From contig CM065172.1 in the NCBI GenBank assembly GCA_033026295.1, positions 17,727,165 through 17,791,164 of the forward strand: a stretch of 64,000 bases of DNA, given 5' to 3'. Origin of the DNA: Channa striata. Lineage: Eukaryota; Chordata; Actinopteri; Anabantiformes; Channidae. Shown piece after piece: positions 10,621 through 56,317 of this stretch (its first letter is position 1; each line of letters opens with the position of its first letter). The notes beneath the pieces are model-generated. The model searched no databases. It had not been told where the DNA came from and saw nothing but the letters and a program-made list of their open reading frames with translations. Made by a program: the position numbers and the translations under genes.

Positions 10621-13600
10621 AGTAACCTGGTTAACTTGGTTAACTTTTTTTTTTTGCGTTTTCTTTAAGTCCGTGTTTTGGCAAAGTGCACGTGTGCGTG
10701 TGAGAGCGCGTGGCAGGGGATGTCACGTCGGGCCACGCTTAAAGGATGAGGCCAGTTTCCAGTGTTAGCCGTCCTCCAGAAACCCTCCACAGCTGACTAT
10801 CAGTGCGGGGGAGGAGTCCCGGACTTAAAGTGCGTTACATTTCTAAGTCACTGCCCGGGATTTGCACTGATCTTTGTAATCGATTATCTTCTGTTTCCGG
10901 CCTGTTTCACGGACGCCGTCAGCTGCCTCTGTGAGGAAAACTGCGGGACAACACAACTTTTCATATTTTAGGTTATTGTTTTAGTCACGGGCTGTTCTCA
11001 TTGTTGCTTCACTTCCCTTCTCCAAATAAACGTCAGCTTCCAGCCGCCAGTGTTTTTATGATAATTCATATTCCTGCATGTACTTGGCTACTTTTCAGAT
11101 CAGACAGCTGTAGTCAGTGTTTACTTTTTTACAAAAACACATACACAGATAGACAGGCATTAATCAGCTCATGAACTCCACATGTGTATGGAACCACTGC
11201 TTATATTTGCCCCACCTTCCTGCATAACCAGCAGTTTAACCAGGACTGAAGACTTCAGTCAGTCTTCAGAAGCCTGACTCTGTGACCCCTCTCTGTGACC
11301 CCCAGCCCCCTTTTCTTTTTCAAACCTGTGTCAACTAAGCTACGCGTCATTAAGCCCCTTTGTGCTCAGTGCTGTAGCTTGGTGCTTTTCATCTGCCCCA
11401 GATCAACAGACAGCACCAGGCTCTCTAATCAAATACGTCTTTGTCTGGCTGCTTGCCAGGCAGACGACCACTACTCCTCTCCATTAAGACCTGTGTACAC
11501 AGACAAAGTCTAGAATATTGTCGTTTACTTTACCTCTTTCCTCCCGTCAGCCCGTTTGGACGTTATGCTGAGCCCCAGCGAGCACAACACCAAACAGCCC
11601 CCCAGGGATACATCTTCTCCTCTGCCTCCTTGAAACGGGGGGAAAGACGAAGAGAGAAGGGACAGTTTGAGGAAAGAGGAAAAAGGTGAGAGACAGACAG
11701 CTGTACCAAAAACAGACAGTTAGGATTAACAAAGAAAGGCGATTAAGTGGCAGATGAGCAGCCAAGCAGAAAGATAGGTGTGAACGTTGACACAGATTAG
11801 TGTGAGATGAGCTACCCAGAGCTTTTTACACTTTTCCGAAACCATCCTTCTCCAATTATATGAGTAATCACACTCCAAATCAGGGTGTCAGCTGTTATTT
11901 GTTCGCTCGTTTTTCAGGTGCAAATTAGAGCCCAATATAGTGAATCAACACTTAATTGGCTTTTTGACACAATCGATACTGTGGTGACTTGGCAGCCTGC
12001 GACCACGCCAACAGTTACTGAAGATAAAACAAGGAAATCTGTGAGTCACAGTAAGGAGGACACTCACACCCGGTGTCCAGTGTCAGGACAAAGGAATGTT
12101 TTAACGCATCATGAGGAGGAGCTCACACTCCCCAGGTCATAAATATGTTAACATCCTCAGCGGTATTATTTCTGCTCCAGCAGAGCTGCTCAGAAACCTG
12201 TGTGTTTGAAGCAAATCCATGTGAGACCCCAGGACGTGTGGTGTTGATGATTGGTGCTGCTCATCCAGACCAGCTGATCGTGGCTCCTTCAGGCTCCACA
12301 TGGATTTATCACATGACTGTGCAGGATGAATCACATAAAGAAGACTCTTTGTAAGTGCAAACAAACACACTGTCTCTCTTTCAGGGCCCATGTTAAGCCT
12401 TCAAGAAAGTTTCTGGGACTCACAAGAATGTCAGCAACTATAGCACAGTGACTCCAAGTGGTAACTTTTAATAGTGCACCAGCTGATATGAAACAGCTGC
12501 TCTGCTGTGAGAACCCCTGATCCACAGTATAATAACAGCACCTGCATATTAATAGTGTGGGACTGATGCCATGGAATGAATCCCACTGACCCTGATTTCC
12601 TCTGCCAGTCAAGTCCAGACTGGGGAGGATATAAGAGGAGACGAGCACCAACAAAAGCCCTCCTGTTGTTACAGTGATGTCACTGGTTGACAGTGAGTTA
12701 ACCTTTTTCCTTCTGGCTGTGATTAAAACTCTTGACATTCAAATTCATTTAGTGCATCCTATGGTAAATGGTAGCAAATGGTCTTGCTGTAATGAACTGC
12801 AAAAGTCTTATGTGCAAGAAATAATTTATGCAAATTATTTCTGGTTAGCAGAAGTTTTCCATTTGCTGTAATTAAAATGCTATTTTATTAAATCACTGTT
12901 TCTATATTTATTGAAAGTCGCACACAAACCTTGAAGGTGACTCATTTCAGGGACTGAAAATGCTGTATCTGCCTCTGCTGGTTTCATCTGGACTGTTCTT
13001 TTAAAATGTTGCCTCTCTGTAAACTTTGTGCAATTCTACTGACCAAGTAAAACTCCTTAAGAACACTTTAGTTCATATGCCCTCAGAAAGTTCTTCATGT
13101 GTATCGCTTTGCTTGTAAAGCTCAATTTGGATGAAACACAATATTTGCATAAAACATCACCTCTCAGGACAGGAAGTCACTGACAAATCTTTCTTACTAC
13201 ATTCTAAAGTCTCTAACACTAGACGGGGATAATTTCTTAGGATGACACTTGCCCTTTTATGGTATGAAGCCGTGGCAGAGTGGCCCCGTGCGTTTGGCCT
13301 TTAGCACAAGTAAGCTCACTCGGAGTAATATTTCTTCTGCGTGTAAGTCTGTGATTCTTAGCCTGGAGTATGTGTACACCAAAGGGAACTTCTGCAGTTG
13401 CCAGGAAGTGTTTGGAAAGACTGGAGTAGCTATGGTGTGGTAAAAATCTTTAAAATCATTACAATTCAGCAATCAGAGATTGATCTTTTATATATTATTT
13501 TACAGTAGCCAATAAACTACTAGCAACAATTAAATGTCTGCACTTGACACCATATGTCATATTTAAAAGTGTTTATAAAGACGTTAGCAAATGAGGCCAG

Positions 13601-13727
13601 AATTTAAAGTTGATTGCTATGTATAAAAGATAGATGCAACTCTAAAAGGCAAATACAGACTTTAGGGAGTCTACAGAGATTCCAAACAAGTTACCACACA
13701 TTGAATCAGTCATTTCTAATATTCTTT

Positions 13728-13799
13728 CTAAGGCTAAACATTTGCCTTAGAAAGGTAAATGTTTAGCCTTAGTTTAGAATCTAAGGCTAAACCTTTACA
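13728..13799. repeat. Hairpin-forming inverted repeat plus third copy
   Basis: CTAAGGCTAAACATTTGCC at 13,728-13,746 is followed after seven bases by its reverse complement with one mismatch at 13,754-13,772. A third, direct copy with changes occurs at 13,781-13,799. The 19-bp stem and 7-base loop would form a stable hairpin. It may be an end of a small transposon or a local duplication. Confidence 0.75.
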
Positions 13800-14338
13800 A
13801 AGCTAAACATTTGCTCCAAATTGCAATTTTCATTTCAGTTTTGGTGTGAATAGATGTTTCCCCAGAACCAAGAACATTTTGTGAAATGTCTTCACCTCTA
13901 ATCTCCCTCTACCTGCTTTGCCATCTAAGGAACCAGGTTCTAAAGTTACTTGTGGGTTGTAGTTGTACCCCCTTAAAAAGTTCTTAATCTAGGCATAGTA
14001 TATTTTAGGGCTCAGGTATAAAATAATGTTGGATCTTGATATTTAAAATCATTTTAAATCAGAAGGACCTTGGACAGAAAAGAAGACACATTTGGAACGC
14101 TTTGTAAAATCTTGCGCATTGAGAACTGTGAATTGATTTTTATCTATGAGTCTTGCTTTAATCAATATGAATTTAAGTATGTACTGTTTCCCAAAAAGCC
14201 AAACAGCTTTTCTCCAGCATCCGAAAATCAGTTTAATAATAAGTGGGTAGAGCACAGGCCTCCAGAGCCTGGAAAGGAAGTGCAGGGTGTACCAAAAGGT
14301 CAACAGAAACTGGCTCTGATCAGTGCATGGGCGCATCT

Positions 14339-14490
14339 CCAGGAGGCAGGGAGAGGGGAGGAAAGGAAAAGAAATGGAGAAAGGCAGAGGAGGGAGAGAG
14401 AGGAAGGGGGGGGTGAGGTCTAAGTGAAACAGCAGAGGAAACACAGGGAGAGAGACAGAAGGGTTTGAAGGGGGAGAAGGTGGTGGAAGT
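14339..14490 (+). repeat. Purine-rich (G/A) tract
   Basis: About 150 bases are nearly all A or G with few interruptions, including GGAGGGAGAGAGAGGAAGGG. Such tracts can form triplex DNA. No gene overlaps it. Confidence 0.7.
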
Positions 14491-14698
14491 GTTTTTGTGC
14501 ATTGTGTGAAATGTGATCATGTCCTGGAGCTGCTCAGACAGCTGGGAAGTTCCCCTGCCCCTGGCTTCCAGCTGGGAACACTCGGAGGAGACACTGGGGC
14601 TGCAGACCGTATCCTTCTTCCCTGCTTAACCCTTCATCTGCTGCTGCTGTGGAGGAGCTATAAATAACGACGCCAAACGCTTTGGAACTTAAGTCACA

Positions 14699-14704
14699 TT
14701 TATT
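14699..14704 (-). terminator. Candidate distal poly(A) signal of bicd2
   Basis: AATAAA read on the minus strand. It is the last such hexamer before the sequence changes character. Confidence 0.35.
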
Positions 14705-17700
14705 GATTTTATCCAGTATGACTACCTTTACACAGACACGCCTCCTCTCTACTAGAAAACAAACAAAACACTTTTATATGGTTAGTTCAGCAGTAACACA
14801 TCAGACTTGATCAGACTTGTGTCCCGACCCCCCCACCCCAACTCCCACTTTTTTTTTTTTTAAACCACCTTGTAAAGTTTACATGTTTGTTTTCAGTTCT
14901 GTGTAAAGGTCCCATTACTGAGAAACATGCATATGACATTTAGCTGTAATCAATATGCCACTAATCATAATGCACATTATTGATAAGAATACAGTACTGC
15001 ATGACAATTCAAATAAATACCAACATACAGGTGAAGTCATTATTTTATATAAAGATATCAAACTCTCATTATGGATCAATACTGAAACACAAGATGACAA
15101 TATAAAGTTTGCACAGCTAATTGTATTATCACAATGCTATTGCTTCCAGCAAACAGAAAACTTTTTCTTGAAAATGTAAAACAGTATCTGAATTGCACTT
15201 TATTTTTTAGCTTCTTGACCGTATTGGTAACTTTAACGCCTCAACAAACAAGCATTGGCTATAATGGCACTATTCAAGCTTGTTGATGCTTATATTGTTT
15301 TCTGTTTTCTGAAAACATAATGCTCAAAGATGATGTAAAAAAGATTCAATAATAAAAAAACAACAAACAAAATTGGACAAATGAAAGATAAATGCGCTCT
15401 CTGCACATTTTTTTCAACAATACTATTGATATCACATCACCTTCACCAAACAAAGCTAGAGATTCGTAGATGTTTCCAATAGTACACTGATCTACCCCAA
15501 CACATTATAGCTGTTTGGAGCATTTTGTTCATTGATAGGAGGCCAAAGGGATTTCTTTTGGTTCCCACAGTTCAATAAAAAAACCTTTTCTTAATACCCC
15601 TGAATTTTTAAGTGGATCACTGACCTACAGAATTCAATACAATTTTTTATTGATCTAATTTAAAACTATTATCTCACTCATGCAGAAAGGGGGCAAATTC
15701 CCTTTGCACTTATTGCTGCTCACAGTCGTTTTGAACCCAAAGTTCTCACCTATATTATATAAAAAAAAGAAAACACAAAAACTAGTCTAAGATTCTCCCT
15801 TGAAACAATGAAAGGCACTACTGGTCAGAAACGAAGAACTAAACGAACCAAAAACGAAACCCCAGCATCCACACAGAGAGCCATGGCCTGAACTACACGT
15901 TCCTCAGTGACAGCTTGTCTTCTTTCTGAGTCTTGAGTCTTTTCATTCTAAACAGTGTACCAAGATTTGGCACGATAAACGAAGAGAGAATGAAACAATT
16001 CCAATTTGGAATTTAATTGTTGCACTTGCAGAGAATTCTGAAAGTCAGTGATCCCGTTTCGCTGGAACGCCCTCGGTAAGAAGCTAGGAAAAGCAAATCA
16101 TATCACTCAATTTTTTCCCAAAACACAACTTACCTATTGGAGTCAGAGCGTTGTCAAGTTTCATTTTGTTATTTTGAACTATTCCTAGGAATAATAAATA
16201 CATGTAAAAACCCCAGAATTTGATCACCCTGGATTTTTTTTTGTAGAGAACATGGCAGTAGAACAAACATAAACGAAACCCAACAGCATAACATATGATG
16301 CAAATGTAACAAAAGAAGTTAATAATGATTATTTTATGAATAAAATCTTGAGGATAAAGTCATAATAGTAGGTCTGTGGTTTGTGGATCCTTTACTAGGG
16401 TAAATATTCTCTTTAAAATCAGATGATTTGTGAGAACATGAAATCCTATGGTGTCACAACCTACACACAAACCACCTATTGGTTAAAAATAATCTGTTGT
16501 TCCTATATAATAAAAGTGCAAAGATTAAGAAAACAAACAAAAACAAAACAAACCAACAAAAAAAGAAAGGAGAGAAAAATCAGACAACCAGTTGTTGTTT
16601 TACACTGAGAAACAACCCATGTCCCCTGGCTTCTCAAACTCGGGGCGCAATTTTATTAAACTTGTGAGAAATTGGCTTCCAGCAGCAGGAACACACAAAG
16701 TGTCAGAACGAACAGTTGATTTGACTTAAAAGTCAGAGTTTTCACTCGTATTTTGCCCTTGTTGCAGTGTTCCAAATAGCCTACAGTCCTAACTCTTTTC
16801 GGCGAACTTAATCAGCTGTGAGAATGGTTCTTGTGTTGGCACTTCGTCATCCGTGCAGAACTACTGTAATTTACTGCAAAACGGAGAAACAAACAAACAA
16901 ACAAACAATCAGCATTAGCATTATTGGTCAATTTAGAGCGACTATTAACATGGTCAGCAGCTGAGTCCATACAGGAAAAGTAGTTGGCAGCCGTAGTTAG
17001 TCAAAGCAACAAAAGCCAGTGTTAGGAGCTTCTCAGTTGTATATATGTATATATGTATGTGAGGAGCAGATGTGAAAGCACATTCACCACAAGTTATCCT
17101 GCAGGTGCGGTTAAGAAGCCAATGACTCACAAGTACCATGAACTTGCATTCAAAGGACAGAGTTTGAAGCCACATCCCACCATCTCAACGGAGATGGGTC
17201 TTTTCTCAATGGTCATGCATGTTATTGAAGATGAGTTGTCGTTTTTGACATGCAGGCTTAATAAAAAAACAGAACTTAAAATGCATCATGGGTAAAACCA
17301 AACCAATAATACGAAATAAAATAAAATAAAAACTGAAAGGTGAAGTGGGAGGAGCCTGCAAGCGGAGGTAGGAGGAGCTTTTAGGTGGCATGACACCGGA
17401 TAAGCGAGACATTGATTTCAAACCAGATGGAGCAAAGTGGGGAGTCATCTATTTAGGGAGAGGGTTTCTGGTCACAATCACATCCTGGGGTCGATTTACC
17501 GCTCTGTAATTCCACAAAGCCTAAGTAAGGGAAAGGGTCAAAGGCTCAACTAATTTGAATCAATGTCCTCGGCTTGATTAAGCAACCAGTCTCCTATTTT
17601 TTTTTATATTTTCTTCCAAGAAATACCAGGAGTTTCTCCCTCAGGAAACTCCTGGACTCATTTCACCACAGTATCAGAGTGAGCTCTCAGCCAGACATCT

Positions 17701-18830
17701 GGCTTTCTTCACCAGCTTTCTTATCCCCTCTCTCAGGAGCTGGTTTAAAACATGAGTAGTTCTCCCCCCTCTGCGCCTCAAACCTTTTTCTCCGTCAGCG
17801 CAAACAGATAGAAACAGAATATATCGTACTTGCAAGTTAAGTAAATCTCAAACGTAAGCGTGATTCACCTCTAAGGAGGTTGTGTTTCTTTTTTGATAGC
17901 CTTGTCTCCGTGCTGTGTGCTGTCACTTATGGATGCACATTTAAGCAGGGTTGACTGCTGCTGTCCTTTATTTCTGAAGGAATAAATGAGCTCCCTCTCT
18001 TCATACTTGAGAGGAAATAATACTGTAGTAAGATCCTGCAAGATTACAACCTGAATACGATCATATTAAGAATATAAAGTTTAATTTATAGCTTAGTAGT
18101 AGTAGAAAACGCATAATTTGAGAAATCTTGCAGGATTTCCTCACATCAACCCTGCTTTTAGCATCGTAAAGCTAATGGGTCTATGTTCCACAAGCAGTAC
18201 ATGGATTTATTAAACACAAGCCCCACTTCTATTTTTCTTATTTGCGTAACGCTAGCTTGCAAAGGGTTAAAGCTATTGTTCAGATTAAAACAGTACATCA
18301 CGTTGTCCTCACACACTAAACACAGAAAAAGAAAGGGGACCCTCCATTTGCAAAGGTTAAAAACATAATACACACATGAGGGCCCGTCATTTCAGTGCCG
18401 ATATACACACAGGCATAAAATCAGGAATACAACATACGTGAGGACATTACCTGACAAAAATATTCAGAGGACAATTTTCCCCACAATTCCTCATTCTAGT
18501 TAAAGGGTGAGTGTTGGTGCAGGGGGAGCAAGCTGCTGACAATCTATAAGAGAGAAGGTCATTATGGTGACAGAGTGACAAGACACAGATGAGAGACACG
18601 AGGAAAAGAGTTTTCAGCCACACAACCACACAGAAACGAGTAGGAAGCTTTAAGAGATATCTCAAAAATACAAGGAAAGAGAAGACGAAGGGAGAGAAGA
18701 AAAAGAACAGAGTTAGCTCAACATGAGACACAGGGACAGGGCTTTACATCAACAGATAATATATCAAATGTTTGGGTTGACAGGCACTTTTGCCAAGCGA
18801 TAGGTTGTTTTTTTTTCTTTGCTATTTTGA

Positions 18831-18836
18831 TTTATT
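18831..18836 (-). terminator. Candidate proximal poly(A) signal of bicd2
   Basis: AATAAA on the minus strand, 1.2 kb after the stop codon. Confidence 0.3.
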
Positions 18837-20064
18837 ATCCAGATGTTGGTGCCTTTTTGATTTGTGCTCTTATAGGATTTACTCCATATTTCAAAAATCA
18901 TATTTGATCAAAACTATAATGTATCTCTGTTCACAGTAATTATATCATTTTCAATAGAAGTAGGATCCTGAGGCACCAATGCTGAAGTGCACTTAATTTG
19001 GGTATGGAGATCGATTTGTCAAACTTTCTTGCTCTTATAATATGGCTCTGAAAAAAATCCATCCCAACATAATGGGTCACATGGACTAGATAGCCCTCCT
19101 GTTTCTCACCAGACACCAAATAACTCCTCTTTTTACAATGTAGAGCCCTGTAGTACAGGGGTTTCCCTTGTACCACTCGGCTGACAACAGAAAAACAGTT
19201 AAAAAGCTTATAAGTGTTTTCAGCTGCAAAGCCATGCGATTCTACTGATCCTACTGTATTGGTGTGCTAGCATCACAGCTTCAAAATAATCCTGAAATAA
19301 ACACCTGCGGTCACAGGTGCTCCTTTTCTGCCCGGACTATTCCATCATTAAGCCAACAACCCACTTATGAGTTTTGAATGTCTAAAAGAATCACACTGTG
19401 CTCCCCTAGCAAGAAAGCAGGGGGGAGATTGCATATTTTAGTTCCTCTATCGTCTTGTAAACATTTAAGAGTGACCTGATTGAACACTGGGTTGCTGGAT
19501 GCGGGTCAGTCCTGTGGGAGCAGGACGAAGAGGCGGAGGAAGAAAAGGGGGCTTTTTTTTTTGTAAAGGAGCACCGATGCCAACAGAAGAGTCAAAGATC
19601 AGACGATGTCATGTCATTATCGGACTGACATCGTCTTTACAAGTCCCTGCCCACACAATGTGTTACTGTTACCAGGCAATTCACTCAGGGGACCAGAACA
19701 AACAAGCACGGAAGCTGTCACTTTATACATCATACGTACAGCACCACGACAGCGGAAAGAATAGACACTCCATAATATCCACAAAACCCCCCAATATGAC
19801 CGGGGCCCAATAATCCACATGCCGTATATGTCTACTACAGTCCAAACGTCTAGTGCACACTGTACATACACCTGCATTCCCCGAAGCGTTTACACTAGCA
19901 CACACAAGCAGCCAGTTAGTCACACAGCAGTCCCTAGAGGAGCGCAGACTGGCTAGGGAGTTAAGCGAGCGAGTGGGGCTCTTTAACACTAAGGCAGGGA
20001 GGGTCCGGCCTGTAGGCCCCCTCCCCTCTGTACACAGCAGTCCCTTGCGGACTTGGTAGCCGCC

Positions 20065-52828
<32,764 letters not shown>

Positions 52829-53170
52829 CCTCAGCACCGGCGACGATCAGCAGACGGACGCCAGCTGATCTACGACAAGGAGGAGGATGAGGAGGATGAT
52901 GATGATGATGGGGCGTCTTCAAGCGGCGTAACCTTGAAGAAGAAGCCGCGGCTCAGATTCGTCTGTATTTGAATTGCATGGTTGTCGATGCCGGTCTTGT
53001 TTCTTGGCTCATGTAGACTCTGGTGGGTTTTCTCTGACGGAGGAGCTTTCCGTCGTGTCTTCTTAATGCTCCATCGCTGAGCTCCGGCGTTTCTGTCACC
53101 TCTCTCCCCGGCTTGTCGGAGCGATTGCGTTGGAGCAGGAGCGTCAACCGCAACTGCAAGATGAATGACA
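52829..53170 (-). other. bicd2: Presumed bicd2 5' leader and promoter-proximal DNA
   Basis: This GC-rich stretch lies directly upstream of the bicd2 start codon and together with exon 1 forms a CpG-rich block. In transcript sense it holds a CAT/CCT trinucleotide-type tract (genomic GATGAT repeats at 52,880-52,912) and, if fully transcribed, two short upstream frames: ATG-GAG-CAT-TAA at about 53,070 and a 19-codon one at 53,012-52,953. The transcription start cannot be fixed from sequence. Confidence 0.5.
52880..52912 (+). repeat. GAT/GAG trinucleotide repeat
   Basis: A run of GAG/GAT triplets ending in five GAT units, lying 50-85 bases upstream of the bicd2 start codon, probably inside the transcribed leader. 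Confidence 0.8.
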
Positions 53171-56100
53171 CACAACGTCATGTGTTCGATTTCAAAATAA
53201 AGTATGAACAAGCGTCAGACTATGTTAAGTGCTGATTTGTTTTAGTCAACGTAAACGTCTGTTTAATGTTACCATGACAAGATCAAAACAACGCAAACAT
53301 AAAAGGAATATATACAATATGAAAATGCATTTAGATTTTTAGGACTATTTGAATATGTGTCCTTTATTTTGAAAGGACACACGCTGATTTTCCGGTTTTC
53401 CTGTGGAAGACCCCGGCCTTTTTGAAACAGCTCAACGTCCCAACTGGATATTACTGTGCAGACCTGCGCAACTGTGGCCAACTCCTTCAAAGTCGCAGTG
53501 CTTGCTGGGAAATGTAGGAAAGATTTTTGCCTGCAGTCACCGACAGCGCCGTACCGCCGCTGGGAACAGAACTCACTTTCCCATCAGTCTTTGCTTAATC
53601 GCCTATGTGGAACACGGAAATCTGCGCGAACAGGCGGACTAACGGCTACGCTGCAGCAGTTAGTGCATGTGAATCTGCTGCCACCTCTCGGAAAATGAAT
53701 GAGGTTATATTTTTTAGGTTATGCATATTTGCATAGTTTCCTTCCAAAGTCATGCATGTAAGGATAATTGGTGACTCCTAATTGGCCGTAGGTGTAATTT
53801 GAATGGTAACCTGCCTCCGTGTGTCTCTGTTGTCCCTGAGACAGGTCCAGTTTTATGCTTTGTAGGATATTACTGTTTGGGCAAACGGAAATATGGGATG
53901 GGAGGATATGTCGACTTATAGTTATTCCATGCTCAATATTGCAGAGCAGAGGAGCACAGATGTAATTAGTAACATTCATAACGACTAATCTAATTTGGTG
54001 CGCTAGCTCTAATCCCCTGCTAATGAATTGGCATGCTGGCGTACTGGGACACCTTATCCTGCTGTAAGTCAAAATGTCTGCTTTGAAATAAAGTATTTTG
54101 CCAATTATTCTTCCACGTCCCATTTAGTGTTTTTGTGTAAACAAACAAGCTTATGTACTAACACATATATCTTTCCTCCCTTACAGACATACACACATAT
54201 GTCCCATACACATTATCATCCTAAAATCCTTATACAAAAAAAGATACAAAAGCTTTACTAAAATATTTTAAATGAAATACAATTTTATATTTGTACTTCT
54301 AAAGATAGAAGTAACTGACATTATATATCATTAGCTCCCCCTTGCCAAAGCCTCAAAGCCTTACTTACTTATTGCATCTATCCAGCAGTAAATCAAATTT
54401 ATACTGTTTTAGCAAAATTGTATTTCAATTTTATTTTGTTGGTAACTCTTCGTTATTTTTTACTTTTAAATGCAAGTTTTTTACTTCTAACAGAGCAGTT
54501 TGAAATAATGTAGATAGTTATTTCACTTACCACTGCACCTTGACTTAATGCACTATTACAGTATGTGTATGATTACAAATAAGAGGGCTCTATAACTTAA
54601 CTGAGACAGATATTTTTAGTTGATGAGGATACATACAGGTGATGAAACATTATGTATAGTGAGTATTTAGGTAAAGAAAATAGTCTCTAATCAAGTCAAA
54701 TCACTCAAGGTTAGTTTCATCTGAACATGTGCTTTAAAGGAAAGTTTTTTTTAATAGCTAATATGGTAAGTGCCACAGATTTGTTTAAATTTGATCCTCT
54801 ATTTCCATAATCTCATAGTCAATTTATGGAAACGGGTCTTCTTTTTGTTATTTCAAGGTAAAAATAACATGAAAGGCATCTGGTTGTCATGATTTATCTT
54901 CCAGGTAACCCCATTTAGATAACTTACGTCAGACTTACATCACTTTTAACGTAACTGAACTTATATCAGTTTTTTTTCTGGGAAATTTATTTTATAAGAA
55001 ATGTCACAGACTTTTAAAGTGTGATTTAAGAGTCTAGAACTGCTCCGTATATGTATGTTCACTCAAGTTAAAAAACTAAGATCAAAAACTGATCTCTCCT
55101 CACTAACTTAACATAACCAGCTTTAGCAAGGTGCACCATAAGCCAATCAGATTTTATCTATGTCACTAAGATCTCATTAGCAACAGGGCAGGAGACTTTA
55201 GTGTGTTCATTTTAGAATTCAGTGACAAAAATTCAAAATCTGATTGTTTGTTCTTATTCCCAACAATAACATCATAAATCCAAAACACAGTTGAAGTGAT
55301 GAAAAATTGTTCAGGTAAACAGTTGATCATTGTTGACATTATAGATTTTAAAACAGGTTGTCATGCAGGTCAACAAGATACAGTGCAACAGACAGAAGGG
55401 TGATGAAGTCATAGAAAAGCTGAATTTTTTGTTGAGGAGTGGGTCCTCTATCGTTTACCTGTGCACTAATAAGATTAGTAGTATAATCCAGGAAGAGTCA
55501 GGAATAGCCCCGTTAACCCCAAAGCTGGAGAGATAAGGGGAGGAGGAACCTTTGCTTGAAGGTAAATACAAATGAAACTATCTCAATGATTTTTCAATAT
55601 ATATTTGAGCTTAATTTATTCACATTTCACCTGGTGAAACAGATGGCTATCCACAAAGGAGCACACAGAATGCTTTGGATACTCGTGTCTCCGCATCCTG
55701 CTTCAAGGAGTTAATCTGGTTCAAATCAAATCAAGTGAGGCCATGGGTTTGACTGTCTACCGAGCTGGAGAGGGAAAGACAGCGTCAGAGCTCTGGAGGC
55801 TGATGTCAGAAATGTTAGCAACTGTAGCTCATAACCATTTGTGTCCCACCATTTTGAGATGGTGGTTACAAGCATCTCCTCTCGCTTACTACAGGTAAAT
55901 CTTTTGTTATTGCATTGTATTGTTTGTATTGCCTCTCTTGTTGATTCAGATTCAAATGATCGAAGTGATTAGAAATTTTGTACTGCAATCAGGTGTTAAT
56001 GTAAAACTCCTGCCTGCTAAATTAAGCTACACAGTCTCTCAAAATGAGTGTCTAATTCAGTTTGACTAATTACAATATATAATACATATATGCATTAATC

Positions 56101-56317
56101 TACATGTTTGCAAGTAGTTCTTATTTGTCATTCAAATGGGTAATGTTTAGGTCCATTTACCTCTTTCACACACTGGAACCTGGTTGTACAATTTATTGCT
56201 TAAAGTAATCATTCAGCACCACTGGTTTACAAAAAATATGATATGGTGTAACAAAGTAGACATATGTGTGTCCAGGCTCTGCTATGACTTTGGATGTCAG
56301 TCTGAGTGATTGTTCAC
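53171..56317. other. Intergenic gap between head-to-head bicd2 and ptpdc1
   Basis: There is no coding exon here. A promoter-like part lies at about 53,480-53,680 (moderately CpG-rich, with a ZNF143-type motif). From 53,700 to 55,600 the DNA is AT-rich with nothing I can name. A donor-like CTACAG|GTAAAT at 55,894 could end a non-coding ptpdc1 leader exon, spliced to an acceptor shortly before 56,318 (CAG at 56,298-56,300 is suitable). Confidence 0.5.
53500..53518 (-). promoter_or_regulatory. ZNF143/THAP11-like promoter motif
   Basis: Read on the minus strand the site is CCTACATTTCCCAGCAAGC, close to the well-known promoter element ACTACAATTCCCAGCATGC. That element is typical of CpG-type and bidirectional vertebrate promoters. 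It lies about 670 bp upstream of the bicd2 start codon and may mark its real start site or a divergent transcript. Confidence 0.45.

Larger units (their letters stand above)
10621..14680. other. Intergenic stretch, no gene recognised
   Basis: Between the CpG-rich block and the presumed end of the bicd2 3' UTR I see no coding exon. It holds a CACGTG E-box at about 10,689, a hairpin-forming repeat at 13,728-13,799 and a purine-rich tract at 14,339-14,490. Small open frames near 11,441, 12,145 and 13,249 have no recognisable protein character. Confidence 0.5.
14680..20064 (-). other. bicd2: Presumed 3' UTR of bicd2 (long form)
   Basis: The stretch downstream of the bicd2 stop codon has no coding potential and no other gene. 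On the minus strand, AATAAA signals occur at 18,831-18,836 (giving a UTR of about 1.2 kb) and at 14,699-14,704 (giving about 5.4 kb), the last one just before the sequence changes character. Other AATAAA matches lie near 15,199, 15,645, 16,651 and 17,967. Which site is used cannot be told from sequence. An AAAC tetranucleotide run lies at 16,886-16,908 and a TATG run at 17,038-17,060. Confidence 0.4.

Noticed and set aside
10401..10625. Plus- and minus-strand open frames across the CpG-rich block
   Set aside because: GC-rich DNA has few stop codons; the translations are low-complexity Ser/Pro/Arg/Gly sequence without motifs.
12145..12354. 69-codon plus-strand frame with a hydrophobic start
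   Set aside because: No recognisable protein, and the opposite strand over the same bases is also open.
53403..53642. 79-codon plus-strand frame between bicd2 and ptpdc1
   Set aside because: It overlaps promoter-like DNA and has no homologue that I recognise.
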